Shown here: piece after piece, positions 32,379 to 39,694 of the stretch
Position numbering within the stretch: position 1 is the first letter of the stretch
Layout: each line of letters begins with the position of its first letter
Assembly: GCA_029865605.1 (NCBI GenBank)
Contig: JAOUGE010000001.1
Span: forward strand, 83,840-123,533
DNA from: Candidatus Berkelbacteria bacterium
GTDB lineage: Bacteria; Patescibacteriota; UBA1384; DTJR01
Direction of reading: 5' to 3'
Length of the DNA: 39,694 bases
Position numbers and translations under genes: made by a program
Notes under the pieces: model-generated
Databases searched by the model: none
What the model was told of the DNA's origin: nothing
What the model saw: the letters and a program-made list of their open reading frames with translations, nothing else

Positions 32379-33875
32379 CTATCTCCCGCGTCCGGTCTTT
32401 TTGATAGTTCGAGCGATTTTAGAGAAATTGATTTCTTCGGTGAGTTTTGGCGAGCGCAAGCGCCAGTTAGTCAGTTTTATTTTACCGGGCTTATTGTAGC
32501 GGCGGTTATCAGCGATTATATCTCGCAAAGATATCGATGCGATCCAGGCAGCACAAGAAAAAACAAGCTCAATCACATCCCACCCATCAGCCTTATTTTT
32601 ACGGATTTTGGCTTCCTCTTCCGTTTTATAGATTTGTTTGAGGAAAATCATTCGCCGACTTGATTTTAGCTTTTTCCACCAGACGTGAATGCTTGGCAAA
32701 TCATGATTTGAACAAAGCGCCACGCAGAATCCGGGATACCTAGTGACCCAGCGGTATTTTAATCTTCTATCCCATTGAGGGCAGCGGACTCCCGGGATGT
32801 GGTGCTGCCCAAGTGGAATATCGATTTCTCTTTTATTGATATATCCAACATCTTCAGCAATAAATATGACCTCGGGTAATTCCTTTTTAAGCCTTAGAAA
32901 AAGCCGATGCTTTAAGGCCGGAATATGTTTGCCTTTTTTGGTTTTACTGTCGATTAGGTAATATTTCCAGATTAAGGCGAGGGTGTGATCCAGCCGTATC
33001 ACTTGGGCGAATTGGGAAATATGTTGAACTGAAAGAATGAAATAGTTAATTGTCTTATCCGGTTCCTCTTTGAATTTATAAACGCTCTGACCCCATTCTT
33101 GGGGACCGAATGGATCTTTCGGGTTGTTACAGCCGGAAATATACTTGGGGCTGCCATCCGGGTTGAGATAAAAAAGCTGCTGATTTGCCCAAACCTCGGC
33201 GCTGTCGGGAACCGGATAGATCGGCTTGTCAAAAGAAAGATAAACTCTCTTTTCGCGGGCGTATTTAAGCAGATCGAGCCACTGTTTTTTTAAAATGTCT
33301 TGGGTAAAGAGAATGAATTTTACTTCATCTAAAAGTTCGGGATTTGCTTTTAATATTGCCTTTGGCTCGGCTTTTTGAAACCGCTTTGGCCATCTTATCC
33401 AGTTCCTTTCGAACTTTTTCTCGAGCGCCTTGAAAACGGCGTAGGCGAGTATCTCCCTTGGGTATTTGAAGGGGTCGGGGTTAGCGGAGGGCTTATAAAC
33501 CGCTCTTAGTGCCTCGAGCTTGAAACTGTATAGTTTTTTATATTTAACAGAATCGCTTGGCTCGGATTGAGCTTTGCTTGCTCTTTTCTTTTTAAGCCCC
33601 TCAAGGGACTCGTTTGAGGGCAGGTCATTTACCCAAAGATGAATTGGATTAAAAGAAAAAATGCTTATCCCCATATAGGGGGAGGGGTTTAATCCAGTGT
33701 CTTGAATGGGCGTAAACTGAAGCACCCTGAAGCCGGCTTGGGCGGCTTTGTCGACTATTTGGTAGAGGTCGCCAATATCGCCGCCACCGAACGGGTTGTT
33801 TTTGGAATTTAAATAGAGAGGGCTGTGGAGGTCAAGACAAGCGACTTTTTCATTTTCGAGAGTTTCCCTTGGCAT
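32379..33875 (-). CDS. malQ: 4-alpha-glucanotransferase (GH77)
   Basis: Rearranges alpha-1,4-glucans (amylomaltase). 498 residues, normal length. N-terminal HSPLYLNSKNNPFGGGDIGDLYQIVDKAAQAGFRVLQFTPI matches the GH77 start; DKPIYPVPDSAEVWANQQLFYLNPDG is the family block near the active site. Catalytic residues: Asp in VIRLDHTLAL, Glu in IFIAEDVGY, Asp in SNHDLPS. It lies downstream of dnaJ on the same strand with 60 bases between, so it may be co-transcribed with the chaperone. Confidence 0.9.
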   Translation of the reverse strand: MPRETLENEKVACLDLHSPLYLNSKNNPFGGGDIGDLYQIVDKAAQAGFRVLQFTPIQDTGLNPSPYMGISIFSFNPIHLWVNDLPSNESLEGLKKKRASKAQSEPSDSVKYKKLYSFKLEALRAVYKPSANPDPFKYPREILAYAVFKALEKKFERNWIRWPKRFQKAEPKAILKANPELLDEVKFILFTQDILKKQWLDLLKYAREKRVYLSFDKPIYPVPDSAEVWANQQLFYLNPDGSPKYISGCNNPKDPFGPQEWGQSVYKFKEEPDKTINYFILSVQHISQFAQVIRLDHTLALIWKYYLIDSKTKKGKHIPALKHRLFLRLKKELPEVIFIAEDVGYINKREIDIPLGQHHIPGVRCPQWDRRLKYRWVTRYPGFCVALCSNHDLPSIHVWWKKLKSSRRMIFLKQIYKTEEEAKIRKNKADGWDVIELVFSCAAWIASISLRDIIADNRRYNKPGKIKLTNWRLRSPKLTEEINFSKIARTIKKTGRGR

Positions 33876-33935
33876 TTTCCACCCCGCTTTTAGTTTCTAA
33901 GGTAGAAATACCAGATTTAGTCTCTTGAGGCAAAT

Positions 33936-34580
33936 TTACCGCCACCAGCGCTTTTTTTCGGTTTCGAGCTCTTTAAGCTTTCCCCAAAGCTCCTTTTGCT
34001 CTCGGCTTATTTTTTTGGGCATTTTGATCCTTACTCCCAAAATCAGATCACCCCTTTGCCCCCTGCGCGCTTCTCGTCCCTTGCCTCTGAATCTAAATTG
34101 AGTGCCGTCTTGAGTTCCGGCGGGAATTTCAAAATCGATTTTTTCTCCGCCGACATTTAACTCGAGATGATCTCCCAGAACGGCTTGGACGGGAGAAATT
34201 TCCACTTCTGCCTGAACAGTCGAAAAAGCTTGGGAAAAAAGATCGCCGAAGATATCACCTAGACCCCCGAGGCCTCCGAAATTATATTCAAAACCTCTAC
34301 CACCGAGGTCGCTAAAGTCGAAACCGTAGCTTCCCGATCTAGCGTCTCCAAAACCTCCCGCTCCAGCGCTGGAAAAACCTGCCGAGCCGAAGGTATCGTA
34401 CTGTTGGCGTTTTTGGGGATCGGAAAGAATTTGGTATGCTTCGTTAATCTCTTTGAATTTTTCTCCATCGCCGCCGCCACGGTCTGGATGGCATTGCAAA
34501 GCCAGCTTTCGGTAAGCTTTTTTAATCTCGTCTTGGGAGGCGCCTTTGGAGACGCCTAAAACATCGTAATAGTCTTTCAT
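33936..34580 (-). CDS. dnaJ: Short DnaJ-like co-chaperone without zinc-finger domain
   Basis: 214 residues: J domain (1-70) with HPD at 31-33, a Gly/Phe-rich linker (71-115), and one C-terminal beta domain ([20 protein letters not shown]...[10 protein letters not shown]) plus a charged end. The cysteine zinc fingers (CxxCxGxG) and one CTD of full DnaJ are absent, so it is closer to a short CbpA-like form. It would stimulate the DnaK ATPase encoded 850 bases upstream. Its promoter carries the same operator-like repeat as dnaK. Confidence 0.9.
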   Translation of the reverse strand: MKDYYDVLGVSKGASQDEIKKAYRKLALQCHPDRGGGDGEKFKEINEAYQILSDPQKRQQYDTFGSAGFSSAGAGGFGDARSGSYGFDFSDLGGRGFEYNFGGLGGLGDIFGDLFSQAFSTVQAEVEISPVQAVLGDHLELNVGGEKIDFEIPAGTQDGTQFRFRGKGREARRGQRGDLILGVRIKMPKKISREQKELWGKLKELETEKKRWWR

Positions 34581-34595
34581 AGGTTAGTCACCAAT

Positions 34596-34624
34596 ATTTT
34601 ACAGATAAAATATCTGTATGTAAA
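34596..34624 (-). promoter_or_regulatory. dnaJ promoter
   Basis: TTTACA, 17-base spacer, TAAAAT, in the 51 bases between the lipoprotein gene and dnaJ. The leader is very short. The spacer contains a second inverted repeat (ACAGATA-TTT-TATCTGT). Confidence 0.6.
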
Positions 34625-34636
34625 GAGAACTTTACA
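34619..34636. promoter_or_regulatory. Operator-like inverted repeat at dnaJ
   Basis: TGTAAAGAGAACTTTACA: the same 7-base arms and 4-base spacing as at dnaK. It covers the -35 of dnaJ and the stop codon of the lipoprotein gene. Confidence 0.7.
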
Positions 34637-35327
34637 ATGACTGGTTTAGAATATTGCCTGGAGTGGCGGGCGAAGCTGTTGGTGCACTCGAGGTTGCATC
34701 AACCTGCTGGGAAGCAATTATCTGACCGCCGGAATCAACTAGATCAATCTTCCAAGAGCTTTCCTGGAGACCGATTGTGGTTCGCACCGCTAAAGATGCG
34801 TTCTGTCCGGTCGTCCCGGCAGCTAAGAAAGTAGTATAAGCGCTAAAGTAAGTTGTGGTGGGGAGCTGCTTGGTAGTTATACAGGCAATTTCCCCTTCGT
34901 AATCTTTGCGGACGGCAAAAAATCTCTTTCTTTCACCCCGGATTTGGTCAAAATAGACAATCCAATACCAATCTTTCAGCTTTTCTTCTGGTGAAGTGAA
35001 GAAAAAGTATTGGTTGGCTTGAGCAATATTTTCTGAACCGAATTCAATCAGGGCGGAGCAAAATTGGGCCTGATTTTTCAACGGGCTGTTGGCAATTTGC
35101 TTGGCCGTTTCATAATTTTTTTTGAAGGTTTCTTCCAGTTGCGATTGATCGGCGGCGGTTTGGGTGGTTCCGGTGCCAAGCTGGGCCGTTGCTGATCCTG
35201 TTGCGCCAGTTGCGCCGGGGGTTGTACCGGTTTGGCCGGTTGGGGTGGTGGTTTGCGGTTTCGGCGTGCAACCCGACAATGCAATAGCCGTAAGAATACT
35301 AAAAGCTAAGACCAAATATTTCCTCAT
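34632..35327 (-). CDS. Predicted lipoprotein
   Basis: 231 residues with a lipoprotein signal: KYLVLAFSILTAIALSGC (lipobox LSGC). A Thr/Gly/Ala/Pro-rich spacer of about 50 residues precedes a globular domain with aromatic residues (QYFFFTSPEEKLKDWYWIVYFDQIRG, RKRFFAVRKDYEGEIAC) and a Ser/Ala/Pro-rich end. No family recognised. It lies between dnaK and dnaJ on the same strand but after a strong terminator. Confidence 0.8.
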   Translation of the reverse strand: MRKYLVLAFSILTAIALSGCTPKPQTTTPTGQTGTTPGATGATGSATAQLGTGTTQTAADQSQLEETFKKNYETAKQIANSPLKNQAQFCSALIEFGSENIAQANQYFFFTSPEEKLKDWYWIVYFDQIRGERKRFFAVRKDYEGEIACITTKQLPTTTYFSAYTTFLAAGTTGQNASLAVRTTIGLQESSWKIDLVDSGGQIIASQQVDATSSAPTASPATPGNILNQSL

Positions 35328-35352
35328 AGTTCTATTTTAGCATTTTTGGATT

Positions 35353-35426
35353 AAAAAGCCCCGCTTCCTGCCTTCAATCCCGCCAGCGGCGGGAAAAAGC
35401 GGCAAAGGCAGGAAGCGGGGCTTTTT
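35353..35426 (-). terminator. Very strong terminator between dnaK and the lipoprotein gene
   Basis: A perfect 21-base-pair stem encloses a smaller hairpin (CCCGCC / GGCGGG, 35379-35393). A-run on one side and T-run on the other make it bidirectional. It cuts dnaK off from the genes downstream. Confidence 0.85.
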
Positions 35427-35437
35427 CTTACGAGAGA

Positions 35438-37321
35438 TTATTTTTTATCTTGATCGGCCTTTTTTTCGTCAGTCTTTGGCTCTTCGGTTTTCTCGTCTTT
35501 CTTGGCTTCTTCTTTGGAACTTGCGCTATAAAGCTCGGAGCCGACTTTTTGGATTATCTCGGACAGCTCCTCGCCGGCTTTCTTTATCTTCTCGGTGTCG
35601 TCAGATTTGAGTGCTTCTTTAGCGGCGTCGATTTTTTCAGTGACGGCTTTGCCGGTTTCGAGCTTCACCTTGTCGCCAGCATCTTTAAGCGCTTTCTCGG
35701 ATGAGTAGATTAGGGTTTCAAGAGCATTTCTGGACTCAACTGCCTCGCGCTTCTTCTTGTCTTCCTCGGCGTGGGCCTCAGCTTCTTTTTGCATCTTTTC
35801 TACCTCTTCTTTGGAAAGGCCGGAAGAAGCCGTGATGGTAATTTTTTGTTCTTTGCTGGTGGCTTTATCTTTGGCTTTGACGTTTAGAATGCCGTTAGCA
35901 TCAATGTCAAAACTTACTTCGATTTGAGGCACACCGCGGGGAGCCGGTGGAATTCCATCCAGAATAAATCTTCCTAGAGTTCTATTATCAGCGGCCATTT
36001 CCCGTTCGCCCTGCAGAACGTGGATTTCAACCTGTGGCTGATTGTCAGCCGCAGTTGAGAAAGTCTGCGATTTTGAGGTTGGGATAGTAGTATTGCGCTC
36101 AATTAGTCTTGTCATAACCGAGCCGAGCGTTTCAATTCCCAAAGACAGGGGGGTAACGTCAAGCAGTAGAAGGTCTTTAACCTCGCCGCCCAAAACTCCG
36201 GCTTGAATTGCCGCTCCGAGTGCGACTGCTTCGTCCGGATTAACGCCCTTTGACGGCTCACGGCCAAAGATTTCCTTAACTTTGTCTTGGATTGCTGGCA
36301 TTCTAGTCATTCCTCCGACGAGAATAACTTCATCTATGTCGGAGGCCGAAACACTGGCGTCTTTTATCGCTTCTTTACAGGGCTTTTCGACACGCTTTAT
36401 TAGATCATCAACCAGCGAGAGCATTTTTGGCCTGGTCAAAGGCATTACTAAATGCTTCGGCCCTGACTGGTCGGCGGTGATAAAGGGCAAGTTGATTTCG
36501 GTCTCCTGTTTGGTTGTCAGCTCAACCTTGGCCTTTTCGGCTGCTTCTTTGGCTCTTTGTAGAGCTGAATTATCGCTTGATAGATCGATTCCCTGCTCTT
36601 TTTTGAACTCTCCAACAATATAGTCCATAATGGCCTGGTCGAAGTCGTCTCCGCCGAGGTGAGTGTCGCCGTTGGTAGATTTGACTTCGAACACGCCATC
36701 GCCAATTTCTAAGATTGTGATGTCAAACGTTCCACCACCCAGGTCAAAGACGGCAACCTTGCCTTCTTTTTTCTTGTCTAGCCCGTAAGCCAGTGCGGCG
36801 GCGGTTGGTTCGTTGATGATTCTCTCCACTTCGAAACCGGCAATCTTTCCGGCATCCTTGGTTGCTTGGCGCTGGGAGTCATTAAAGTAAGCCGGAGTAG
36901 TAATAACCGCTTTTTCGATCTTTTCGCCGATATAGTCCTCGGCGTCCTTTTTGATTTTTTGCAAAATGAAAGCGGAAATTTCCTGCGGAGTATAAGTCTT
37001 ACCGCCCATCTCCACTTCAACTGATTCGTTTTTGCCCTCAACTATTTTGAAGGGCATAAGTTTTTTGTCCTTTTGGACCTCTTCATCAGAGAACCGACGG
37101 CCGATTAGCCTCTTGACGGAGAAAACAGTATTCTCCGGATTTGTAACAGCTTGGCGTTTGGCAAGCTGGCCGACTAGACGCTCTTTTGATTTAGTCGTGG
37201 CGACAATTGATGGAACAATATAGCCACCCTCGGCAGAGGGGACAACTTTCGGTTTCCCGCCCTCAATTATTGCCCCGACCGAGTTGGTAGTACCGAGGTC
37301 AATCCCTAATATCTTACCCAT
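35438..37321 (-). CDS. dnaK: Chaperone protein DnaK (Hsp70)
   Basis: 627 residues. ATPase domain with [43 protein letters not shown] and [11 protein letters not shown]; substrate-binding domain with [16 protein letters not shown]; a helical lid and a charged Lys/Glu-rich tail. Start ATG has AAGGAG seven bases upstream. It has a strong own promoter with an operator-like repeat, and no grpE or hrcA is in this window. Confidence 0.98.
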   Translation of the reverse strand: MGKILGIDLGTTNSVGAIIEGGKPKVVPSAEGGYIVPSIVATTKSKERLVGQLAKRQAVTNPENTVFSVKRLIGRRFSDEEVQKDKKLMPFKIVEGKNESVEVEMGGKTYTPQEISAFILQKIKKDAEDYIGEKIEKAVITTPAYFNDSQRQATKDAGKIAGFEVERIINEPTAAALAYGLDKKKEGKVAVFDLGGGTFDITILEIGDGVFEVKSTNGDTHLGGDDFDQAIMDYIVGEFKKEQGIDLSSDNSALQRAKEAAEKAKVELTTKQETEINLPFITADQSGPKHLVMPLTRPKMLSLVDDLIKRVEKPCKEAIKDASVSASDIDEVILVGGMTRMPAIQDKVKEIFGREPSKGVNPDEAVALGAAIQAGVLGGEVKDLLLLDVTPLSLGIETLGSVMTRLIERNTTIPTSKSQTFSTAADNQPQVEIHVLQGEREMAADNRTLGRFILDGIPPAPRGVPQIEVSFDIDANGILNVKAKDKATSKEQKITITASSGLSKEEVEKMQKEAEAHAEEDKKKREAVESRNALETLIYSSEKALKDAGDKVKLETGKAVTEKIDAAKEALKSDDTEKIKKAGEELSEIIQKVGSELYSASSKEEAKKDEKTEEPKTDEKKADQDKK

Positions 37322-37354
37322 TCTTTCTCCTTATATTTTTTATTTTGCAAAATA

Positions 37355-37383
37355 ATTGTAAAGTATGCTTTACATTTTGTCAA
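37355..37383 (-). promoter_or_regulatory. dnaK promoter
   Basis: TTGACA, 17-base spacer, TACAAT, about 27 bases from the predicted transcript start to the ATG. Perfect -35 and 5/6 -10, one of the best promoters in the window. Confidence 0.85.
37357..37374. promoter_or_regulatory. Operator-like inverted repeat at dnaK
   Basis: TGTAAAGTATGCTTTACA lies inside the spacer and overlaps the -10, where a bound repressor would block RNA polymerase. The same arms occur at dnaJ. Confidence 0.75.
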
Positions 37384-37421
37384 GCCCCAGCCAAATATAA
37401 GTTACCCTCTTTAAAACCCAA

Positions 37422-37442
37422 AAGACGCCTTGGGGGCGTCTT
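37422..37442 (-). terminator. Terminator of island E operon
   Basis: AAGACGCC / GGCGTCTT with a five-base loop, followed on the minus strand by TTGGGTTTT. It lies just upstream of the dnaK promoter and separates it from island E transcription. A further hairpin (GGCGTGT/ACACGCC, 37492-37510) covers the last stop codon of the operon. Confidence 0.65.
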
Positions 37443-37501
37443 GGGGTAAGTCTCGGGGGTTCGAGCGGGGTAAAACCACGTCGGGACTAGGGGCGTGTTT
37501 A

Positions 37502-37861
37502 TCACACGCCGGGGATTGAGAGCTGGGCGGCGGTGGGGAGAGTGTCCAGCTGCTCGAGCGGTATGTCGACTCCGGCCTTGGCTGCCAGCTTCTGGAGATG
37601 TGCAAGAAGGGCGTGTCCCATCTTGCGGTTTGGGTCTGAAGGGTCCGGGTGGGCAGGGATGATTCGGCACAGCCGCTGTGCCGTTCCTCTGACCCATCCA
37701 TCCCCCTTGTCGTTGTTGAGCGGCTCGCACTTGCAGAGATCCCAGGCAACGTCGCCGTGAGACCGCAGCATCTCCTGCTCCAGTAGCTCGACCCAAGAGG
37801 CGGCCTGCAATGCGAGTTCGTCTAGCAGCCACCCTAGCGAGTGCTTCGGCCAGGTGCTCAT
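37502..37861 (-). CDS. Hypothetical protein, island E gene 4
   Basis: 119 residues from ATG 37861, four bases after the stop of the preceding gene, whose end (GAGGAGGGC) supplies the Shine-Dalgarno. Mostly helical pattern (LGWLLDELALQAASWVELLEQEML), two Cys (CKC), and a tail DIPLEQLDTLPTAAQL. No family recognised. GC-rich. Confidence 0.65.
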   Translation of the reverse strand: MSTWPKHSLGWLLDELALQAASWVELLEQEMLRSHGDVAWDLCKCEPLNNDKGDGWVRGTAQRLCRIIPAHPDPSDPNRKMGHALLAHLQKLAAKAGVDIPLEQLDTLPTAAQLSIPGV

Positions 37862-37865
37862 TCCC

Positions 37866-38609
37866 TTAGCCCTCCTCTTCATCGGGGACGATGAGCTGTG
37901 TGACTGTGCCGGGTGTCGGTCCATCCTCGGCGAATGGGTCGTCACTGTCTGCGGGGCTGATGAGCCCGAGCTTGATCAGCTCGCCGACGATCTGCTCTGC
38001 TGCAGCAGTTGGGTTCTCGACGGTGAGCTGTTGGGCGGTGTAGTCGACGAGCTGGTCTTGGTCGGCACCGGCCTCGGCTAGCTCTTCGAGATAGGTCGCG
38101 ATGGTCTCGTCGAGCTCTCTGTCGTCGCCCACTTCTGCGAGTAGCTCGTCGAGCGCAGTTACCAGCGGGTCCTTGCTGCACAGTATATGCTTGATCGTCT
38201 CGAGTGCCTCGACTGCGGAGATGGTGAGGGGGAAGCCACCGTACCTGATATGGAGGCGCGAGTGGTTTCCGGGGAGGACCTCGTTGACGACCAGCCAGTA
38301 GGTCCGCCCGACGGTGGAGCGCTCGTAGCCCCTGATTGCCTCTGCGAGTTTCGCCTCGGGGCAGTTGTGGTGCTCGCAGCGATCAGCGGAGATACCGAGC
38401 GATTCCACCGCGCGGGTTAGCTGACTGACTGTCTCCAAAGCTTGCTTGCCAGGGCGTTCTACGGTCTTCTCGCCCATGAGGTAGAGAACAGAGTCTTCGT
38501 CTTGCTGATCCTTGCCGGGGACGAGTAGGATGATTCGTATGTCATCCTCGCCAGCGAGAAGCTTATCAAGCTCTCGTTGCACGTCGGAGAACTCTAGGCA
38601 GAAGACCAC
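37866..38609 (-). CDS. Hypothetical protein, island E gene 3
   Basis: 247 residues, start GTG at 38609 with AAGGAGG nine bases upstream. Acidic overall. Residues 1-130 look like a mixed alpha/beta domain (DIRIILLVPGKDQQDEDSVLYLMG, TYWLVVNEVLPGNHSRLHIRYGGFPLT). Residues 150-215 are helical and acidic (LDELLAEVGDDRELDETIATYLEELAEAG). It ends DEEEG. There are few Cys (CEHHNC) and no catalytic motif recognised. Confidence 0.65.
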   Translation of the reverse strand: MVFCLEFSDVQRELDKLLAGEDDIRIILLVPGKDQQDEDSVLYLMGEKTVERPGKQALETVSQLTRAVESLGISADRCEHHNCPEAKLAEAIRGYERSTVGRTYWLVVNEVLPGNHSRLHIRYGGFPLTISAVEALETIKHILCSKDPLVTALDELLAEVGDDRELDETIATYLEELAEAGADQDQLVDYTAQQLTVENPTAAAEQIVGELIKLGLISPADSDDPFAEDGPTPGTVTQLIVPDEEEG

Positions 38610-38637
38610 TTTGCCCTACCTCCTTCTTGGTGTGGGT

Positions 38638-39093
38638 TCAGTAGCGGACGAGCTCCGGTTCCTCGACGGTCTGCTGGATGCCGGGGCCGGGACGGAAACG
38701 GAGGTGCTGGCCGGCGCGCGGCATTTGGCCGTTGACCTTGAAGCCAGGCGGGATGAAGAGAAGGAAGTGCCCCGCTCTGACCCTTCTCACACCCTCGTCT
38801 TCTGCCTGCGCCGGTTGGATGCAGCCATAGAGAGCCGTGTTCCGACCGGCGAAGTGGCTCTCCGCACATACCTTGCAGATCTTGCGCCGGTCTCCCGGCT
38901 TCGCCGGGTCAGTTGGGTCGTCGGCGAAGCAGCCATCTGTTGCTCCGCACTTGGCGCAGATGATCGTACCGCCCCTGTGAAGTCTGCCTTCGCAGGCGGC
39001 GCAGAGGTTACCCTTCCCGGGGTTAGCGGAGAACATCATGTAACCCAATGGTACTTCGCAGTGGCAGTGGGTGCACTGTCTCGCCTTTCTCAT
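38638..39093 (-). CDS. Zinc-ribbon-like protein, island E gene 2
   Basis: 151 residues from ATG 39093, with AAAGGAGG nine bases upstream. The first 85 residues hold four Cys pairs: CTHCHC, CAACEGR, CAKCGATDGC and CKVCAE, the layout of one or two zinc ribbons or a treble-clef pair. The C-terminal part (VRRVRAGHFLLFIPPGFKVNG) may be a small beta domain. The role is unknown; such proteins often bind nucleic acid or partners. Confidence 0.7.
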   Translation of the reverse strand: MRKARQCTHCHCEVPLGYMMFSANPGKGNLCAACEGRLHRGGTIICAKCGATDGCFADDPTDPAKPGDRRKICKVCAESHFAGRNTALYGCIQPAQAEDEGVRRVRAGHFLLFIPPGFKVNGQMPRAGQHLRFRPGPGIQQTVEEPELVRY

Positions 39094-39493
39094 CAGTTGA
39101 CCTCCTTTCGGGGCGTGGTCTGAAGCGCTTGGGACGGCCGGAGGCCGTCCTGGTCGGGTTGGGAGGACAGGGGCCTCGATCTCTGGGGTGCCGGGGGTCT
39201 TCAAACCAAGCGTTGCGTTCGTCGATTTGCTGGATGAGGCGGGTAATCTCGTCAGGACCGCCAAAGACGCCTGTGAATCCGCCGCAGACCCCTCGGTAGA
39301 GAAGACAGGTGTAGATACCCTGCCAGGGTCGCGTTCGTCGAAGCCACAACCTTGAATCGTTGAGCGTGTGGGAGCCGATATCATACTTCCACGGGTTGGT
39401 GGCGACGTAGATCTCGCCCCGGTACTCGATCAGCGCGGGCGTATCGTGGGAGAGATCGGACAGCCGGCGGATTGCTTTGGGGGCGATCTCCAT
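39023..39493 (-). CDS. Hypothetical protein, island E gene 1
   Basis: 156 residues, ATG 39493 with a strong Shine-Dalgarno AAAGGAGGTG. Residues 1-90 look globular (LSDLSHDTPALIEYRGEIYVATNPWKYDIG, GPDEITRLIQQIDERNAWFED). After about residue 95 the sequence turns into Pro/Arg-rich text (HPRDRGPCPPNPTRTASGRPKRFRP) and runs 71 bases into the next gene. A hairpin GGACGGCC/GGCCGTCC (39132-39150) lies in this tail. In another frame the stop TGA would overlap the next ATG as TGATG, which suggests that the tail could result from a frameshift. Confidence 0.55.
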   Translation of the reverse strand: MEIAPKAIRRLSDLSHDTPALIEYRGEIYVATNPWKYDIGSHTLNDSRLWLRRTRPWQGIYTCLLYRGVCGGFTGVFGGPDEITRLIQQIDERNAWFEDPRHPRDRGPCPPNPTRTASGRPKRFRPRPERRSTDEKGETVHPLPLRSTIGLHDVLR

Positions 39494-39543
39494 TCGCCAC
39501 CTCCTTTCAAGGTGCAGTGTCGTCGCTTTACAGAGTTGAGCAA

Positions 39544-39572
39544 AGAGTAGAACAAACTTGAAACGAATTCAA
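39544..39572 (-). promoter_or_regulatory. Possible island E promoter with inverted repeat
   Basis: TTGAAT, 17-base spacer, TACTCT (weak -10). The -35 lies in an inverted repeat CTTGAA-N5-TTCAAG, which could be an operator. Confidence 0.35.
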
Positions 39573-39607
39573 GCTAGAGACTGGAGACTATAGGCCGGAG
39601 GGTGACA

Positions 39608-39694
39608 TTATTCCAAATGCTCTGTTTCTGTCTGTTTAAGAACTTTTTGTTTGAGAGGGGGAAGTTTATCGAGGTCATCAATCAATTCTCGGGC
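39608..39694 (-). CDS. C-terminal end of a gene cut by the right edge
   Basis: The last 28 codons of a minus-strand gene: ARELIDDLDKLPPLKQKVL then KQTETEHLE and stop TAA. The composition is AT-rich like the core genes, which marks the right border of island E. The family cannot be told. Confidence 0.55.
   Translation of the reverse strand, partial: ARELIDDLDKLPPLKQKVLKQTETEHLE

Noticed and set aside
37355-37383. CIRCE/HrcA operator at dnaK
   Set aside because: The arms are TGTAAAG/CTTTACA with a four-base spacer, not TTAGCACTC-N9-GAGTGCTAA.
1-39694. CRISPR array or prophage
   Set aside because: No regularly spaced direct repeats, and no Cas, integrase, terminase, capsid or portal proteins in any frame.
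1-39694. Recoded TGA (genetic code 25 of some CPR lineages)
   Set aside because: Many genes end at TGA with normal length (for example the GT4 gene at 1032 and the ROK-neighbouring genes), and no conserved protein contains an internal TGA.

Overview
The window looks like a chromosome segment of a Candidate Phyla Radiation (Patescibacteria) bacterium; I cannot place it in a class. Reasons: short compact genes, many one-domain or truncated versions of universal proteins (a DnaJ without the zinc-finger region, a LepA lacking part of its C-terminal half), many small anchored or multi-pass envelope proteins, and a conserved core (dnaX, dnaB, murJ, lepA, dnaK) mixed with unknowns. TGA is used as a stop codon, so this is the standard bacterial code. 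TTG and GTG starts occur. Several promoters have an extended -10 (TGCTATAAT).

Layout. 1-5813: cell-surface glycan block: a GT4 glycosyltransferase (cut by the left edge), an ArnT/PMT-like membrane glycosyltransferase with a carbohydrate-binding-like tail, an anchored clan GH-A-like glycosidase, and a DPM1-GtrA fusion. 5865-6700: GC-rich, hairpin-packed, apparently non-coding island A. 6775-7987: a dockerin-like anchored protein and an HU-like protein fused to what resembles the N2 domain of PilB/GspE ATPases. 8224-11031: dnaX-dnaB. 11032-11598: non-coding with a long stem-loop. 11599-15668: murJ, a one-TM protein and lepA; lepA carries two in-frame copies of a palindromic repeat. 15677-16148: GC-rich island B. 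16246-20107: membrane protein, YtxH-like protein, ROK kinase, coiled-coil protein. 20160-21209: GC-rich island C with an arginine-deiminase-fold enzyme. 21296-23888: SLOG/LOG-like protein, deoC, YARHG protein, DUF2680-like protein. 24055-27687: MacB-like ABC permease and ATPase, then an ECF sigma factor overlapping a membrane protein that may be its partner. 27745-29580: small anchored protein, lycopene-cyclase-like membrane protein, MazG-like protein. 29893-30337: GC-rich island D (cupin). 30421-32289: tRNA-Lys, thioredoxin-CcdA fusion, CvpA-like membrane protein. 32379-37383: chaperone and glucan block (dnaK, lipoprotein, dnaJ, malQ). 37422-39572: GC-rich island E, a four-gene operon, then a gene cut by the right edge.

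The most interesting points are: (1) two in-frame copies of one palindromic repeat inside lepA, read in the same frame, which recalls Rickettsia palindromic elements; (2) an identical inverted repeat TGTAAAG-N4-CTTTACA in both the dnaK and dnaJ promoters, probably a heat-shock-type operator different from CIRCE; (3) five GC-rich islands set between AT-richer genes, most carrying their own promoter-like sequence, strong Shine-Dalgarno and hairpin terminator, and one of them (A) looking like a large structured RNA; (4) the HU-PilB N2 fusion.
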